A DNA stretch of 64,000 nt, taken from Halomonas heilongjiangensis (GTDB taxonomy: Bacteria > Pseudomonadota > Gammaproteobacteria > Pseudomonadales > Halomonadaceae). Below, in pieces: positions 1 through 7,117 of this stretch (position 1 is the stretch's first letter; each line of letters starts with the position of its first letter). Below the pieces are notes generated by a model. That model was not told the DNA's origin. It did not search any database and worked only from the letters and a program-made list of their open reading frames with translations. The stretch covers positions 1-64,000 of the forward strand of contig NZ_PNRE01000103.1 in the NCBI RefSeq assembly GCF_002879645.1, given 5' to 3'. A program made the position numbers and the translations under genes.

Positions 1-295
1 CCCGCAGCCGATGCAGGTGGACCCGGCTCGCCGGACCGTTGATGTAGTGGGAGTGGCCACTCTCGGTGGCGATGCGCCCATCGAGGCTCTGGCCGAGCTG
101 GGCGAGGGCCAGCCGACCGGGGTGGCTCACCAGGGGGGCCAGGCAGTCGAGCAGCTCCCTGGCGTCGTCCGCTACCGGGCCCGTAGCCTCCCAGCCGTCG
201 TGGGTCAGGCGCAGGCGGTCCGGCGAGGCGGTGGCAGGCAGGGCGAGCGCCTGCCAGGCGTCATCGAGGGTCAGCAACGCATCGGGGGAGTGCAT
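1..295 (-). CDS. RibD C-terminal-like reductase, 3' part beyond the left edge
   Basis: This frame is open from an ATG at 295-293 to the left edge and encodes 98 residues of the N-terminal part of a protein. A GGAGG ribosome site lies four bases before the ATG. Near the end it reads SLDGRIATESG followed by HYINGPASR and HLHRLR, the typical start of the RibD C-terminal (dihydrofolate-reductase-fold) domain that reduces the ribosylamino-pyrimidine of riboflavin synthesis or related substrates. About 60 residues precede the domain. It is divergent from the ribA-like gene with about 100 bases between, which fits a flavin or pterin role. The substrate cannot be told because the rest of the gene is missing. 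Confidence 0.72.
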   Translation of the reverse strand, partial: MHSPDALLTLDDAWQALALPATASPDRLRLTHDGWEATGPVADDARELLDCLAPLVSHPGRLALAQLGQSLDGRIATESGHSHYINGPASRVHLHRLR

Positions 296-395
296 GCGGC
301 CTCCGTGTCGGGAGCAGGAGATCATCATGCGCAGTTCCTCGAGCCGACGCAAAGTGCCTGGCGGCGAAAGGTCTCGACCCCGGAAGGAGAGCGCA

Positions 396-1535
396 ATGCA
401 TCAGGTTGAACGGGCCATCTTCGATCTACGACGCGGCTTGCCGGTCCTGCTGCTCGCCGGCGAGGCGCGCGTGTTGGTGCAGGCCATCGAGGGCGCGGCC
501 GAGGCGGCCGTGGCTCGCCTGGCCGAGGAGGCCGGCTCGACGCCGGCGCTGGTGCTGAGCCGGCATCGCCTGGCGCAACTGGGCGAGACCGAGGCGGCCA
601 CGCCATCGCGCCTGCCTTTGCCTGAATGGACCGACCGGCAGCGTCTGGCCGAGCTGGCCTTCGGGGCCCGGCCCGAGGAGCGGCTGGGCAGCGACGACCT
701 GGCCCGCTGGCGGCGGGCACTCGAGCCGGCGGAGTCGGCCGATCGAGGGGCGCTGGCACTGATGCGCCGGGCGCTGTTGATCCCCGCGGCACTGGTGGCC
801 CGGGTCGCCGACCCGCGGCGCCGTGCGGTGGAGGCCCTGGTGGCCGAGGGCACCCTGCTGGCGGTCGAGGCCGCGCCGGCCGAGCGCTGCCTGGAGGGCG
901 GGCTCGGCATGCTCAAGCGGGTCAGCGAGGCGCATGTTCCCCTCGCCGATGCCTTCGACTGTCGCTTCGTGCTGTTCCGCGAACCGGACGGGCTGCGCGA
1001 GCACGTGGCGGTGGTGATCGGCGAGCCCGAGATCGGCGAGGTCGTGCCCCTGCGGCTGCACTCGGCCTGCCTGACCGGCGACCTGTTCGGCAGCCTGCGC
1101 TGCGACTGCGGCGAGCAGCTGCGCAACGCCGTCACCGAGATCGAGGCCCTGGGCGGTGGCGTGCTGCTCTACCTGGCCCAGGAGGGGCGCGGCATCGGCC
1201 TGGCCAACAAGCTGCGCGCCTATACCCTGCAGGACAGCGGCCTGGACACCCTGGACGCCGACCGGATCCTCGGTTTCGGCGACGACGAGCGGCACTACGG
1301 CGTGGCGGTGGACATGCTGGCCTCGCTGGGCATCCGCCGCGTGCAGTTGCTGACCAACAACCCCCGCAAGGTCGCGGCGCTGACCGAGGGGGGGATCGAG
1401 GTGGTGGCACGCCAGGCGCTCTACGGCAGCCTCAACGACCACAACCGGCGTTACCTCAGTGCCAAGGCGGAGCGCGCCGGCCACCTGCTGGACGGCGTGC
1501 TCAACGGCCACGAGGACGGCCCGCGTCGCTCCTGA
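396..1535 (+). CDS. ribA: GTP cyclohydrolase II (RibA family) with degenerate N-terminal domain
   Basis: The protein (379 residues) should open the imidazole ring of GTP, the first step of riboflavin synthesis. The catalytic part fills the C-terminal half: HSACLTGDLFGSLRCDCG gives the three zinc cysteines C225, C236 and C238, followed by QEGRGIGL with the conserved arginine near residue 265, then DHNRRYL near the end. About 195 N-terminal residues precede it; they occupy the place of the DHBP synthase domain of RibBA but show none of its recognisable acidic motifs. The frame is open back to 66, but the start at 396 has an AAGGAGA site five bases upstream, so the longer version was rejected. 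It diverges from the RibD-like fragment. Confidence 0.88.
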   Translation: MHQVERAIFDLRRGLPVLLLAGEARVLVQAIEGAAEAAVARLAEEAGSTPALVLSRHRLAQLGETEAATPSRLPLPEWTDRQRLAELAFGARPEERLGSDDLARWRRALEPAESADRGALALMRRALLIPAALVARVADPRRRAVEALVAEGTLLAVEAAPAERCLEGGLGMLKRVSEAHVPLADAFDCRFVLFREPDGLREHVAVVIGEPEIGEVVPLRLHSACLTGDLFGSLRCDCGEQLRNAVTEIEALGGGVLLYLAQEGRGIGLANKLRAYTLQDSGLDTLDADRILGFGDDERHYGVAVDMLASLGIRRVQLLTNNPRKVAALTEGGIEVVARQALYGSLNDHNRRYLSAKAERAGHLLDGVLNGHEDGPRRS

Positions 1536-1541
1536 GGTCGC

Positions 1542-2369
1542 TCAGCCTCGGATGCGGCCGGTGTCCATGGCCTGGGTCTCGCGCAGGATGCGGGCGATGC
1601 GCTTGCCGTAATGGGCCACCAGTCGACCGCCCAGTTCGGCGGTACCCAGCCGGGCATTGCCCACTACTCCCTCGGGGTGCAGGTCCTCGGCCAGCCAGGC
1701 GAAGGCGGCCTCGCCCTCGGGGGCCAGCAGCAGGCCCTGCTCGGCCATCGCTTCCCCGCGGGAACGAGGGTGGTCCAGCTGGTCGAGACGCACCTTGTGC
1801 GGGGCCAGATGACGCATCATGGCGGTTTCCAGGGCGCCGCCATGCAGGCCGTGGCGGAGTTCCTCGGCGGGCAGGCCACCGGCGGGAAGGGTGCCGGGTG
1901 GCGGCATGCGGGTGTAGTCGACCTTGACCACCATCATGCCGTGGTGGCGGCGCAGCCGGCGTCCGGCGAGGTCCATCACCGCCTGGTTGCCACCATGGCT
2001 GTTGATCAGCACCAGGCGATGCAGGCCGGCCCGGGCCACGGCGTCGCCGTGTGCCTCGAGGGTGGCGATGGCCAGCTCGGGGGAGAGGCTCAGGGTCCCG
2101 GGAAAGCTCAGGTGCTCGTCGCTGGCGCCCACCGCCATGGGCGGCAGGATCACCAGCGGGAAGCGCGCGGGAAGGTGGGTCAACGCCTCCTCGAGCAGCC
2201 CCTGGCCGATGTCCAGGTCGGTGGAGAGCGGCAGGTGGGCGCCGTGCTGCTCGATGGCGGCCATCACCATCACCGCCACGGCATTGCCCTGCAGGAATTC
2301 CATCTCGCGACTGGTGAGGTCCAGCCAGTGGGCCCATCCTGTCGGCTCGAGAGAGGGGGCGTCGCTCAT
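1542..2369 (-). CDS. Creatininase family amidohydrolase
   Basis: This 275-residue protein belongs to the creatininase/formamide-hydrolase fold, cytoplasmic metal-dependent hydrolases of cyclic or linear amides (creatinine, formamidopyrimidines in flavin pathways, mycofactocin peptides). Metal-site motifs are all present: EQHGAHLPLSTD (E40, H42, D51), NSHGGN (H125) and HGGALE (ending at E181). Its ATG overlaps the stop of the upstream FkbM methyltransferase gene by ATGA, so the two are translationally coupled. It is convergent with the ribA-like gene; because one branch of the family acts on formamides derived from GTP cyclohydrolase products, a flavin-related substrate is possible but not shown. 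Confidence 0.85.
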   Translation of the reverse strand: MSDAPSLEPTGWAHWLDLTSREMEFLQGNAVAVMVMAAIEQHGAHLPLSTDLDIGQGLLEEALTHLPARFPLVILPPMAVGASDEHLSFPGTLSLSPELAIATLEAHGDAVARAGLHRLVLINSHGGNQAVMDLAGRRLRRHHGMMVVKVDYTRMPPPGTLPAGGLPAEELRHGLHGGALETAMMRHLAPHKVRLDQLDHPRSRGEAMAEQGLLLAPEGEAAFAWLAEDLHPEGVVGNARLGTAELGGRLVAHYGKRIARILRETQAMDTGRIRG

Positions 2370-3184
2370 GAGGTCTCCTTGATGCCGTGTCGGTCATCGC
2401 TGCGTCGTGCGTAGAGGTCGCCGGAGGCCAGGCCGTCGGCGCCCCGGGCCAGCCACTGCCGCGTGGCCGCCGGCGAGCGCCACTCCGGCCACAGGAAGCG
2501 ACGTCCCTCACCGGCGATGGCGTTGAATCGATAATCGCCCAGCTCGACCAATCTCGCCACACAGGCCTCGGCGACCTCCAGGGCGCCGGCCACGAACTCC
2601 ACCGATACGGCCGCGACTGGCTGGCCGAGCCCGGCCAGCACCTCGGCCTCGAAGCCCTCGACGTCGATCTTGCAGAAGCGCGGCAGCCCATGCTCGGCGA
2701 TCAGCGCATCCAGGGTGGTCACTTGCACCCGCTGGCGCCGCTCCCAGCGTACGCCGCGAAAGCCGGGGTTGCGATCGCCGATGGCGTGACGCCACTCCCG
2801 GGCCAGGGTCGAGACCGTCGGCGTCGCCTCGCTCACCGCCAGCTCCGCCTCGCCGGCCTCGGCACCCACCGCCCAGGGCAGCAGGGTGACGCCACGGCGG
2901 CGGCCCACCAGCCGCTCGAGCCAGGGGGCGAGGGCCGGCTGGGGCTCCAGGGCGACGACCCGTGCGCCGAGCGCCTGGAAGGCCGCGGTGCGATCGCCCA
3001 GGTGGGCACCCACGTCGAACACCAGGTCGCCGGGGCCGACGAAGCCGACATAGAGCCGGCGCAGGCCACGCTGACGCCCCGGGCGCCAGTAGATCAGCAG
3101 CGACCGGGCCAGGCCGAGGCCCTGGCGCAGGCCTGCCGGCCAGGCGATGGCCGGCAGGGGCAGTCGTCGTTTCGGCATGGACAT
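2366..3184 (-). CDS. FkbM family methyltransferase
   Basis: This is a 272-residue SAM-dependent methyltransferase. The glycine-rich SAM motif VFDVGAHLGDRT is at residues 55-66, an acidic residue of the second strand in VVALEPQP near 80, and the FkbM hallmark KIDVEGFE at 172-179. Members methylate hydroxyl groups on sugars or polyketides; the target here is unknown. I place the start at ATG 3184, which has a GGGAGAGG site in front; ATG 3208 (eight residues longer) lacks one. The stop overlaps the start of the creatininase-family gene. Confidence 0.83.
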   Translation of the reverse strand: MSMPKRRLPLPAIAWPAGLRQGLGLARSLLIYWRPGRQRGLRRLYVGFVGPGDLVFDVGAHLGDRTAAFQALGARVVALEPQPALAPWLERLVGRRRGVTLLPWAVGAEAGEAELAVSEATPTVSTLAREWRHAIGDRNPGFRGVRWERRQRVQVTTLDALIAEHGLPRFCKIDVEGFEAEVLAGLGQPVAAVSVEFVAGALEVAEACVARLVELGDYRFNAIAGEGRRFLWPEWRSPAATRQWLARGADGLASGDLYARRSDDRHGIKETS

Positions 3185-3406
3185 GGAGCCTCTCCCGGCA
3201 CTCCCCAAGGGGTCTCACAGACAAGGCGTCTCACAGGCACAGTGTCGCTGCGGATCCACCCGCCTGCACGCCGATCGTCCTGGTAGGCGACCACCATGCC
3301 ATATCGCTGGACTACGCTTTACATGCCAGCCTGTGCGGGGCCGGGGAGAGGACGTGCACGCCGGCGCGCATTCGATGACGGCGCGGCCGCGAGGCCGGGA
3401 GGGAGC

Positions 3407-3967
3407 ATGAAGCGAGGGCATGTCACGATGGCGGGATGCCTGCTGGCGGGGCTCGGTCTGGTGCTGCCGGCGATGGCCTGGGAGCTGGAACGCGAGGCGA
3501 GTCGCATCGAACTGATCGGCACCGCCGACGGTCGCGAGGCGGTCACCCGGGTCGAGGCATTCGACGTCGAGCTCGAGGGCGACCCGGACGACCCCACCGA
3601 CGGCAGCCTGGTGCTGACCCTGGACTCGGCGAGCATCACCAGCGGCAGCGCCATGGTCGATGAGATGCTGCATGGCCGGAACTGGTTCGACGTCGCATCC
3701 CACCCCGAGATCGTCTTTCGCAGCACCGCCATCCATGCGCCGGCCCCGGGCGAACTGCGTGTCGACGGCGAGCTCGAGGTGCTCGGCGAGACCTACCCGC
3801 TCGAGGTGCCCGTTGGCTGGGAGCGCGACGGCGAGCGAGTACGGGCCGAGGGGCGCCTGTCCCTGGACCGCACCGACTTCGATGTCGGCCGCGGCGCCTG
3901 GCGCTCCGAGGGCACGGTGAAGCACGAAGTGCACGTCGACTTCGCCTTCGAACTGGTGGCCCCGTGA
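3407..3967 (+). CDS. YceI family periplasmic protein
   Basis: The 186-residue product starts with a signal peptide (positive MKRG, hydrophobic stretch, cleavage expected after AMA near residue 24). The mature part has the YceI lipocalin-like beta-barrel pattern, including LTLDSASITSG, the NWFDVASHPEIVFRST segment and a final SEGTVKHEVHVDFAFEL strand. YceI proteins bind isoprenoid or fatty lipids in the periplasm and are usually paired with cytochrome b561, as here. The start at 3407 follows a GGGAGGGAG site and yields the signal peptide; the frame extends back to 3296 but that would bury it. Confidence 0.88.
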   Translation: MKRGHVTMAGCLLAGLGLVLPAMAWELEREASRIELIGTADGREAVTRVEAFDVELEGDPDDPTDGSLVLTLDSASITSGSAMVDEMLHGRNWFDVASHPEIVFRSTAIHAPAPGELRVDGELEVLGETYPLEVPVGWERDGERVRAEGRLSLDRTDFDVGRGAWRSEGTVKHEVHVDFAFELVAP

Positions 3968-4536
3968 GCCTCGCCCGGCGCGGCCGTATCGCCTGGCGCA
4001 ACCACGCCGCCGGCTGGGGCCTGGTGCCGCGGCTGCTGCACTGGCTGGTCGCCGGCCTGGTGCTCTTCCTGCTGGGGCTGGGGCTCTACATGGGTGGGGT
4101 GGAGGACGTCTTCCGTCAGTTCGAGCTGTTCCAGCTGCACAAGTCGGTGGGGGTGGTGGTCTGGCTGCTGATGCTGCTGCGCCTGGGCTGGCGCCTGCGG
4201 GACCCGCCACCGCCGTCGCTGCCGGCCAGGGCCTGGGAACACCGCCTGGCGCGCTTGGTACATGGCCTCTTCTATGTCGTGCTGCTGGTCATGCCGATCA
4301 CCGGCTACCTGATGGCCTCGGCCTCGACCCTGGAGATCCCGACCCGAATCTTCGGCCTCGTCGAGCTGCCGCACTTGCTGTCGCCCAGCGAGCGGCTGGA
4401 GACCGTCTTCTACACCCTGCACCAGTGGCTCGGTTGGCTGCTGATGCTCGGCATCGCCCTGCACCTGGGCGGCGCGCTCAAGCACCATGTCATCGACCGG
4501 GACGCGACGCTGCGGCGCATGCTGATCGGCCGTTGA
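3964..4536 (+). CDS. Cytochrome b561
   Basis: This is a 190-residue inner-membrane di-heme protein that moves electrons from quinol to a periplasmic partner. Four membrane helices are visible, carrying the expected histidines: LLHWLVAGL, QLHKSVGVVVWLL, RLARLVHGLFYVV and TLHQWLGWLL with ALHLGGALKHH at the end. It starts with GTG overlapping the stop of the YceI gene (GTGA), so it is translationally coupled to it. The pairing suggests the two form an electron or lipid-redox unit, possibly in superoxide or quinone handling. Confidence 0.9.
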   Translation: MSLARRGRIAWRNHAAGWGLVPRLLHWLVAGLVLFLLGLGLYMGGVEDVFRQFELFQLHKSVGVVVWLLMLLRLGWRLRDPPPPSLPARAWEHRLARLVHGLFYVVLLVMPITGYLMASASTLEIPTRIFGLVELPHLLSPSERLETVFYTLHQWLGWLLMLGIALHLGGALKHHVIDRDATLRRMLIGR

Positions 4537-4567
4537 GGGCGTCGCCCGTCATAGAGGAGGTTCGCCC

Positions 4568-5974
4568 GTGTTCACCCCCGTGATCCTGGCCGGCGGCGAT
4601 GGCGTGCGGCTCTGGCCGCTCTCGCGCCGGCAGCGGCCCAAGCAGTTCCTGTCGCTGCTCGATGAGCGGAGCCTGCTGGGGCAGACCCTGGCGCGCCTCG
4701 AGGGACTCGAGGCGACGCCGCCCATCGTCATCTGCCACGAGGCGCATCGCTTCCTGGCCGCCGAGCAGCTGCGCCGGGCCGGGGCGGTGGGGGCGACCCT
4801 GTTGCTCGAGCCCGAGGGGCGCGGCACCGCGCCGGCCATCGCCCTGGCGGCGCTGCTCGCCGAGGCCGAGGGGCGCGACGGGCCGCTGCTGGTGCTGCCT
4901 TCAGATCACCATCTGCCCGACGAGGCGGCCTTCCGCTCCGCCCTGGGGGCCGCCGCGCGACTGGCCGGGCAGGGCCGGCTGGTCACCTTCGGGGTGGTGC
5001 CGATCCGCGCCGAGACCGGCTACGGCTATATTCGCGCCGGCGAGCCCCTGGGCGAGGCGGGCTTCAGTGTCGTCCGCTTCGTCGAGAAGCCCGATGCCGC
5101 CACCGCCGAGGCCTTCCTCGTCGCCGGCGACCACTACTGGAACAGCGGCATCTTCGTGCTGCCGGCGGGCGGCTATCTGGCGGCGCTCGGGGCCTTCGAG
5201 CCGGCCATGCTCGACGCCTGTCGCCGGGCCATGGCGGGCGCGGCGACCGACCTTGATTTCCTGCGCCCGGCGCCGGACGCCTTCCTGGCGAGCCCCGCCG
5301 GTTCCATCGACGTGGCGGTGATGGAGCGCACCGAGGCGGCGGCCATGGTGCCGCTGGCCGCGGGCTGGAGCGACATCGGCTCCTGGCAGGCGCTGTGGGA
5401 GGCGCTGCCCCGCGACGCCGACGACAACGCCCTGCGCGGCGACGTGGTCTGCGCCGCCAGCCACGGCTTGATGGTACATGCCGAGTCGCGGCTGGTGGCG
5501 GCCCTGGGGGTGGAGGACCTGGTGATCGTCGAGACCGACGACGCCGTGCTGGTGGCCGACCGCACCCGGGCGCAGGCGCTCCGCGGCCTGGTCGCCAGGC
5601 TCGAGGAGCAGGGGCGCGACGAGACCCGCCGCACGACCACGGTGTTTCGCCCCTGGGGCCACTACCAGAGCCTCGACGTCGGGCCGCGCCATCAGGTCAA
5701 GCACATCACCGTGCGGCCCGGTGCGCGGCTGTCGCGGCAGCTGCACCACCACCGCGCCGAGCACTGGGTGGTGGTCAGCGGCACCGCCCGGGTGACCCTG
5801 GACGACGAGACCTACCTGATAGGCGAGAACGAATCGACCTTCATCCCCGTCGGCCGGGTGCACTGCCTGGAGAATCCCGGCTCGGTGTCGCTGGAGCTGA
5901 TCGAGGTGCAGTCCGGCAGCTACCTGGGCGAGGACGACATCGTGCGCCTCGACGACCGCTACGGGCGGGAGTGA
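4568..5974 (+). CDS. manC: Mannose-1-phosphate guanylyltransferase / mannose-6-phosphate isomerase
   Basis: A 468-residue bifunctional enzyme making GDP-mannose for exopolysaccharide or LPS. The nucleotidyltransferase domain begins with VILAGGDGVRLWPLSR and PKQF at residues 5-27 and includes FVEKPDAATAEAFL and YWNSGIFV. The C-terminal type II phosphomannose isomerase cupin (roughly 330-468) carries RPWGHYQSLD, VKHITVRPG, LHHHRAEHWVVVSGTA and FIPVGRVHCLENPG. It begins at a GTG preceded by AGAGGAGG. Nothing nearby belongs to a polysaccharide cluster, so it may be a housekeeping copy. Confidence 0.93.
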   Translation: MFTPVILAGGDGVRLWPLSRRQRPKQFLSLLDERSLLGQTLARLEGLEATPPIVICHEAHRFLAAEQLRRAGAVGATLLLEPEGRGTAPAIALAALLAEAEGRDGPLLVLPSDHHLPDEAAFRSALGAAARLAGQGRLVTFGVVPIRAETGYGYIRAGEPLGEAGFSVVRFVEKPDAATAEAFLVAGDHYWNSGIFVLPAGGYLAALGAFEPAMLDACRRAMAGAATDLDFLRPAPDAFLASPAGSIDVAVMERTEAAAMVPLAAGWSDIGSWQALWEALPRDADDNALRGDVVCAASHGLMVHAESRLVAALGVEDLVIVETDDAVLVADRTRAQALRGLVARLEEQGRDETRRTTTVFRPWGHYQSLDVGPRHQVKHITVRPGARLSRQLHHHRAEHWVVVSGTARVTLDDETYLIGENESTFIPVGRVHCLENPGSVSLELIEVQSGSYLGEDDIVRLDDRYGRE

Positions 5975-6083
5975 TGCGACTCGGTAACGCCGGAGCGACG
6001 GGGGCCGTCAGAGGTGCCCGCCCGCGAAACGGTCGCCCCGGGACGATCACGATCGATCATGGAAGGATGGCAGTGTGGCGTTG

Positions 6084-6110
6084 TGTACATAAAATAGACA
6101 CCAATGTACG
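6084..6110. promoter_or_regulatory. Candidate operator with TGTACAT elements before the TetR gene
   Basis: TGTACAT at 6084-6090 and AATGTAC at 6103-6109 lie 55-80 bases before the TetR start. The same GTACAT core occurs three times before the flavoprotein gene at 7118. Sharing of the element suggests that the TetR protein binds both sites (inference). Confidence 0.4.
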
Positions 6111-6164
6111 CTTGGGCTTTCTCCCGTACTTCCCCTGCAGTCCCGCCCCACAGAGAGCGTCTCG

Positions 6165-6836
6165 ATGCGACCCGCCGATGACCACCACACCAAATGGAAA
6201 GGCTCCCGCGATGCCTGGCTCGATGCGGCCTTCGAATTGCTGCTCGAGTCCGGCGTGGATAGCGTACGGATCCTGCCGCTGGCCAAGCGGCTCAACCTCT
6301 CGCGGACCAGCTTCTACTGGTTCTTCAAGGACCGCGAGGCACTGCTGGACGCCTTGATCGAGCGCTGGCGCGAGAAGAATACCCAGGGCCTGGTGCGGCA
6401 GACCGAGGCCTATGCCGAGAACATCATCGAAGCGATTCTCAACGTCTTCGACTGCTGGCTCGATCCCGGGCTGTTCGACTCGCAGCTGGAGTTCGCGATG
6501 CGCAGCTGGGCGCTGCAGTCGGACGACGTGGCCCGGGAGATCGATGCCGCCGACGAGGCGCGCATCGAGGCGCTGACGCAGCTGTTCGTGCGACACGGCT
6601 ACGCAGCGCTGGCGGCCAACGTGCGAGGCCGCACCATCTACCTCACCCAGATCGGCTATATCACGATGAAGACCCAGGAAGCGCTCGAGGTTCGCATGCG
6701 GCGCATCCCCGCCTATGTCGAGATCTTCACCGGGCAGACGCCGCAATCGCGAGAGCTGCAACGCTTCCATGCCCGGCATGGTTATGCGCCGGAAGGTGTC
6801 AGCCGGGAGGATGAGGAAATCGACAAGGAGGGGTGA
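6165..6836 (+). CDS. TetR/AcrR family transcriptional regulator
   Basis: This is a 223-residue regulator. The helix-turn-helix is near the N-terminus: DAAFELLLESGVDSVRILPLAKRLNLSRTSFYWFFKDREALLDAL, seen as segments ending with the typical SFYWFF.DREALL motif around residues 45-60. The remainder is an all-helical ligand domain ending in a charged tail (DEEIDKEG). Its own promoter region and that of the flavoprotein gene downstream both hold GTACAT elements, so it probably controls itself and that gene. Ligand unknown; an N-methylated amino acid is a guess from the neighbour. Confidence 0.87.
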   Translation: MRPADDHHTKWKGSRDAWLDAAFELLLESGVDSVRILPLAKRLNLSRTSFYWFFKDREALLDALIERWREKNTQGLVRQTEAYAENIIEAILNVFDCWLDPGLFDSQLEFAMRSWALQSDDVAREIDAADEARIEALTQLFVRHGYAALAANVRGRTIYLTQIGYITMKTQEALEVRMRRIPAYVEIFTGQTPQSRELQRFHARHGYAPEGVSREDEEIDKEG

Positions 6837-7117
6837 TCCTGCCGTGATCCACTTGCCGCTTTATGCGCCGCAGCAAGACCCCGGTGAATGACCTGGTCAA
6901 TGCCCCCGTCAATCATCGTTCGCAGCCCCTCGGCCGTGGTGCCGTCATAGGCAATCAGCCGCTCCACCATGTCGCCATGGTCGGTACCTAGCCTTTCCAG
7001 CAGCAGGCTGCCGACATATCGTTCTCGTCGGAAATGTACATCAATGTACATATAGTGAACGATGGTGTACATTTGCCGTGAACGCTGTCAAGCGCATAAC
7101 AAGAGAGAGGCCCGACC
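6837..7117. other. Gap between the TetR and flavoprotein genes, with a doubtful minus-strand frame
   Basis: The 281 bases hold three GTACAT elements at their right end. A minus-strand frame (start 7072, 96 residues, running into the TetR gene) covers most of it and contains a plausible helical stretch (LLLERLGTDHGDMVERL, then GLRTMIDGGIDQVI). It has no clear ribosome site, begins inside the operator region and matches no family I know, so I do not call it a gene. It could be a decayed remnant. Confidence 0.35.
7034..7072. promoter_or_regulatory. Triple GTACAT operator before the flavoprotein gene
   Basis: ATGTACAT, an 8-base palindrome, occurs at 7034-7041 and 7044-7051 (ten-base spacing, one helix turn), and GTGTACAT at 7065-7072. 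The cluster lies 46-84 bases before the ATG at 7118, in promoter position. The matching pair before the TetR gene makes this the likely operator of that regulator. Binding is inferred, not shown. Confidence 0.5.

Noticed and set aside
66..395. Upstream extension of the ribA-like frame
   Set aside because: It crosses the start region of the divergent RibD-like gene, has no ribosome site, and a good site precedes 396.
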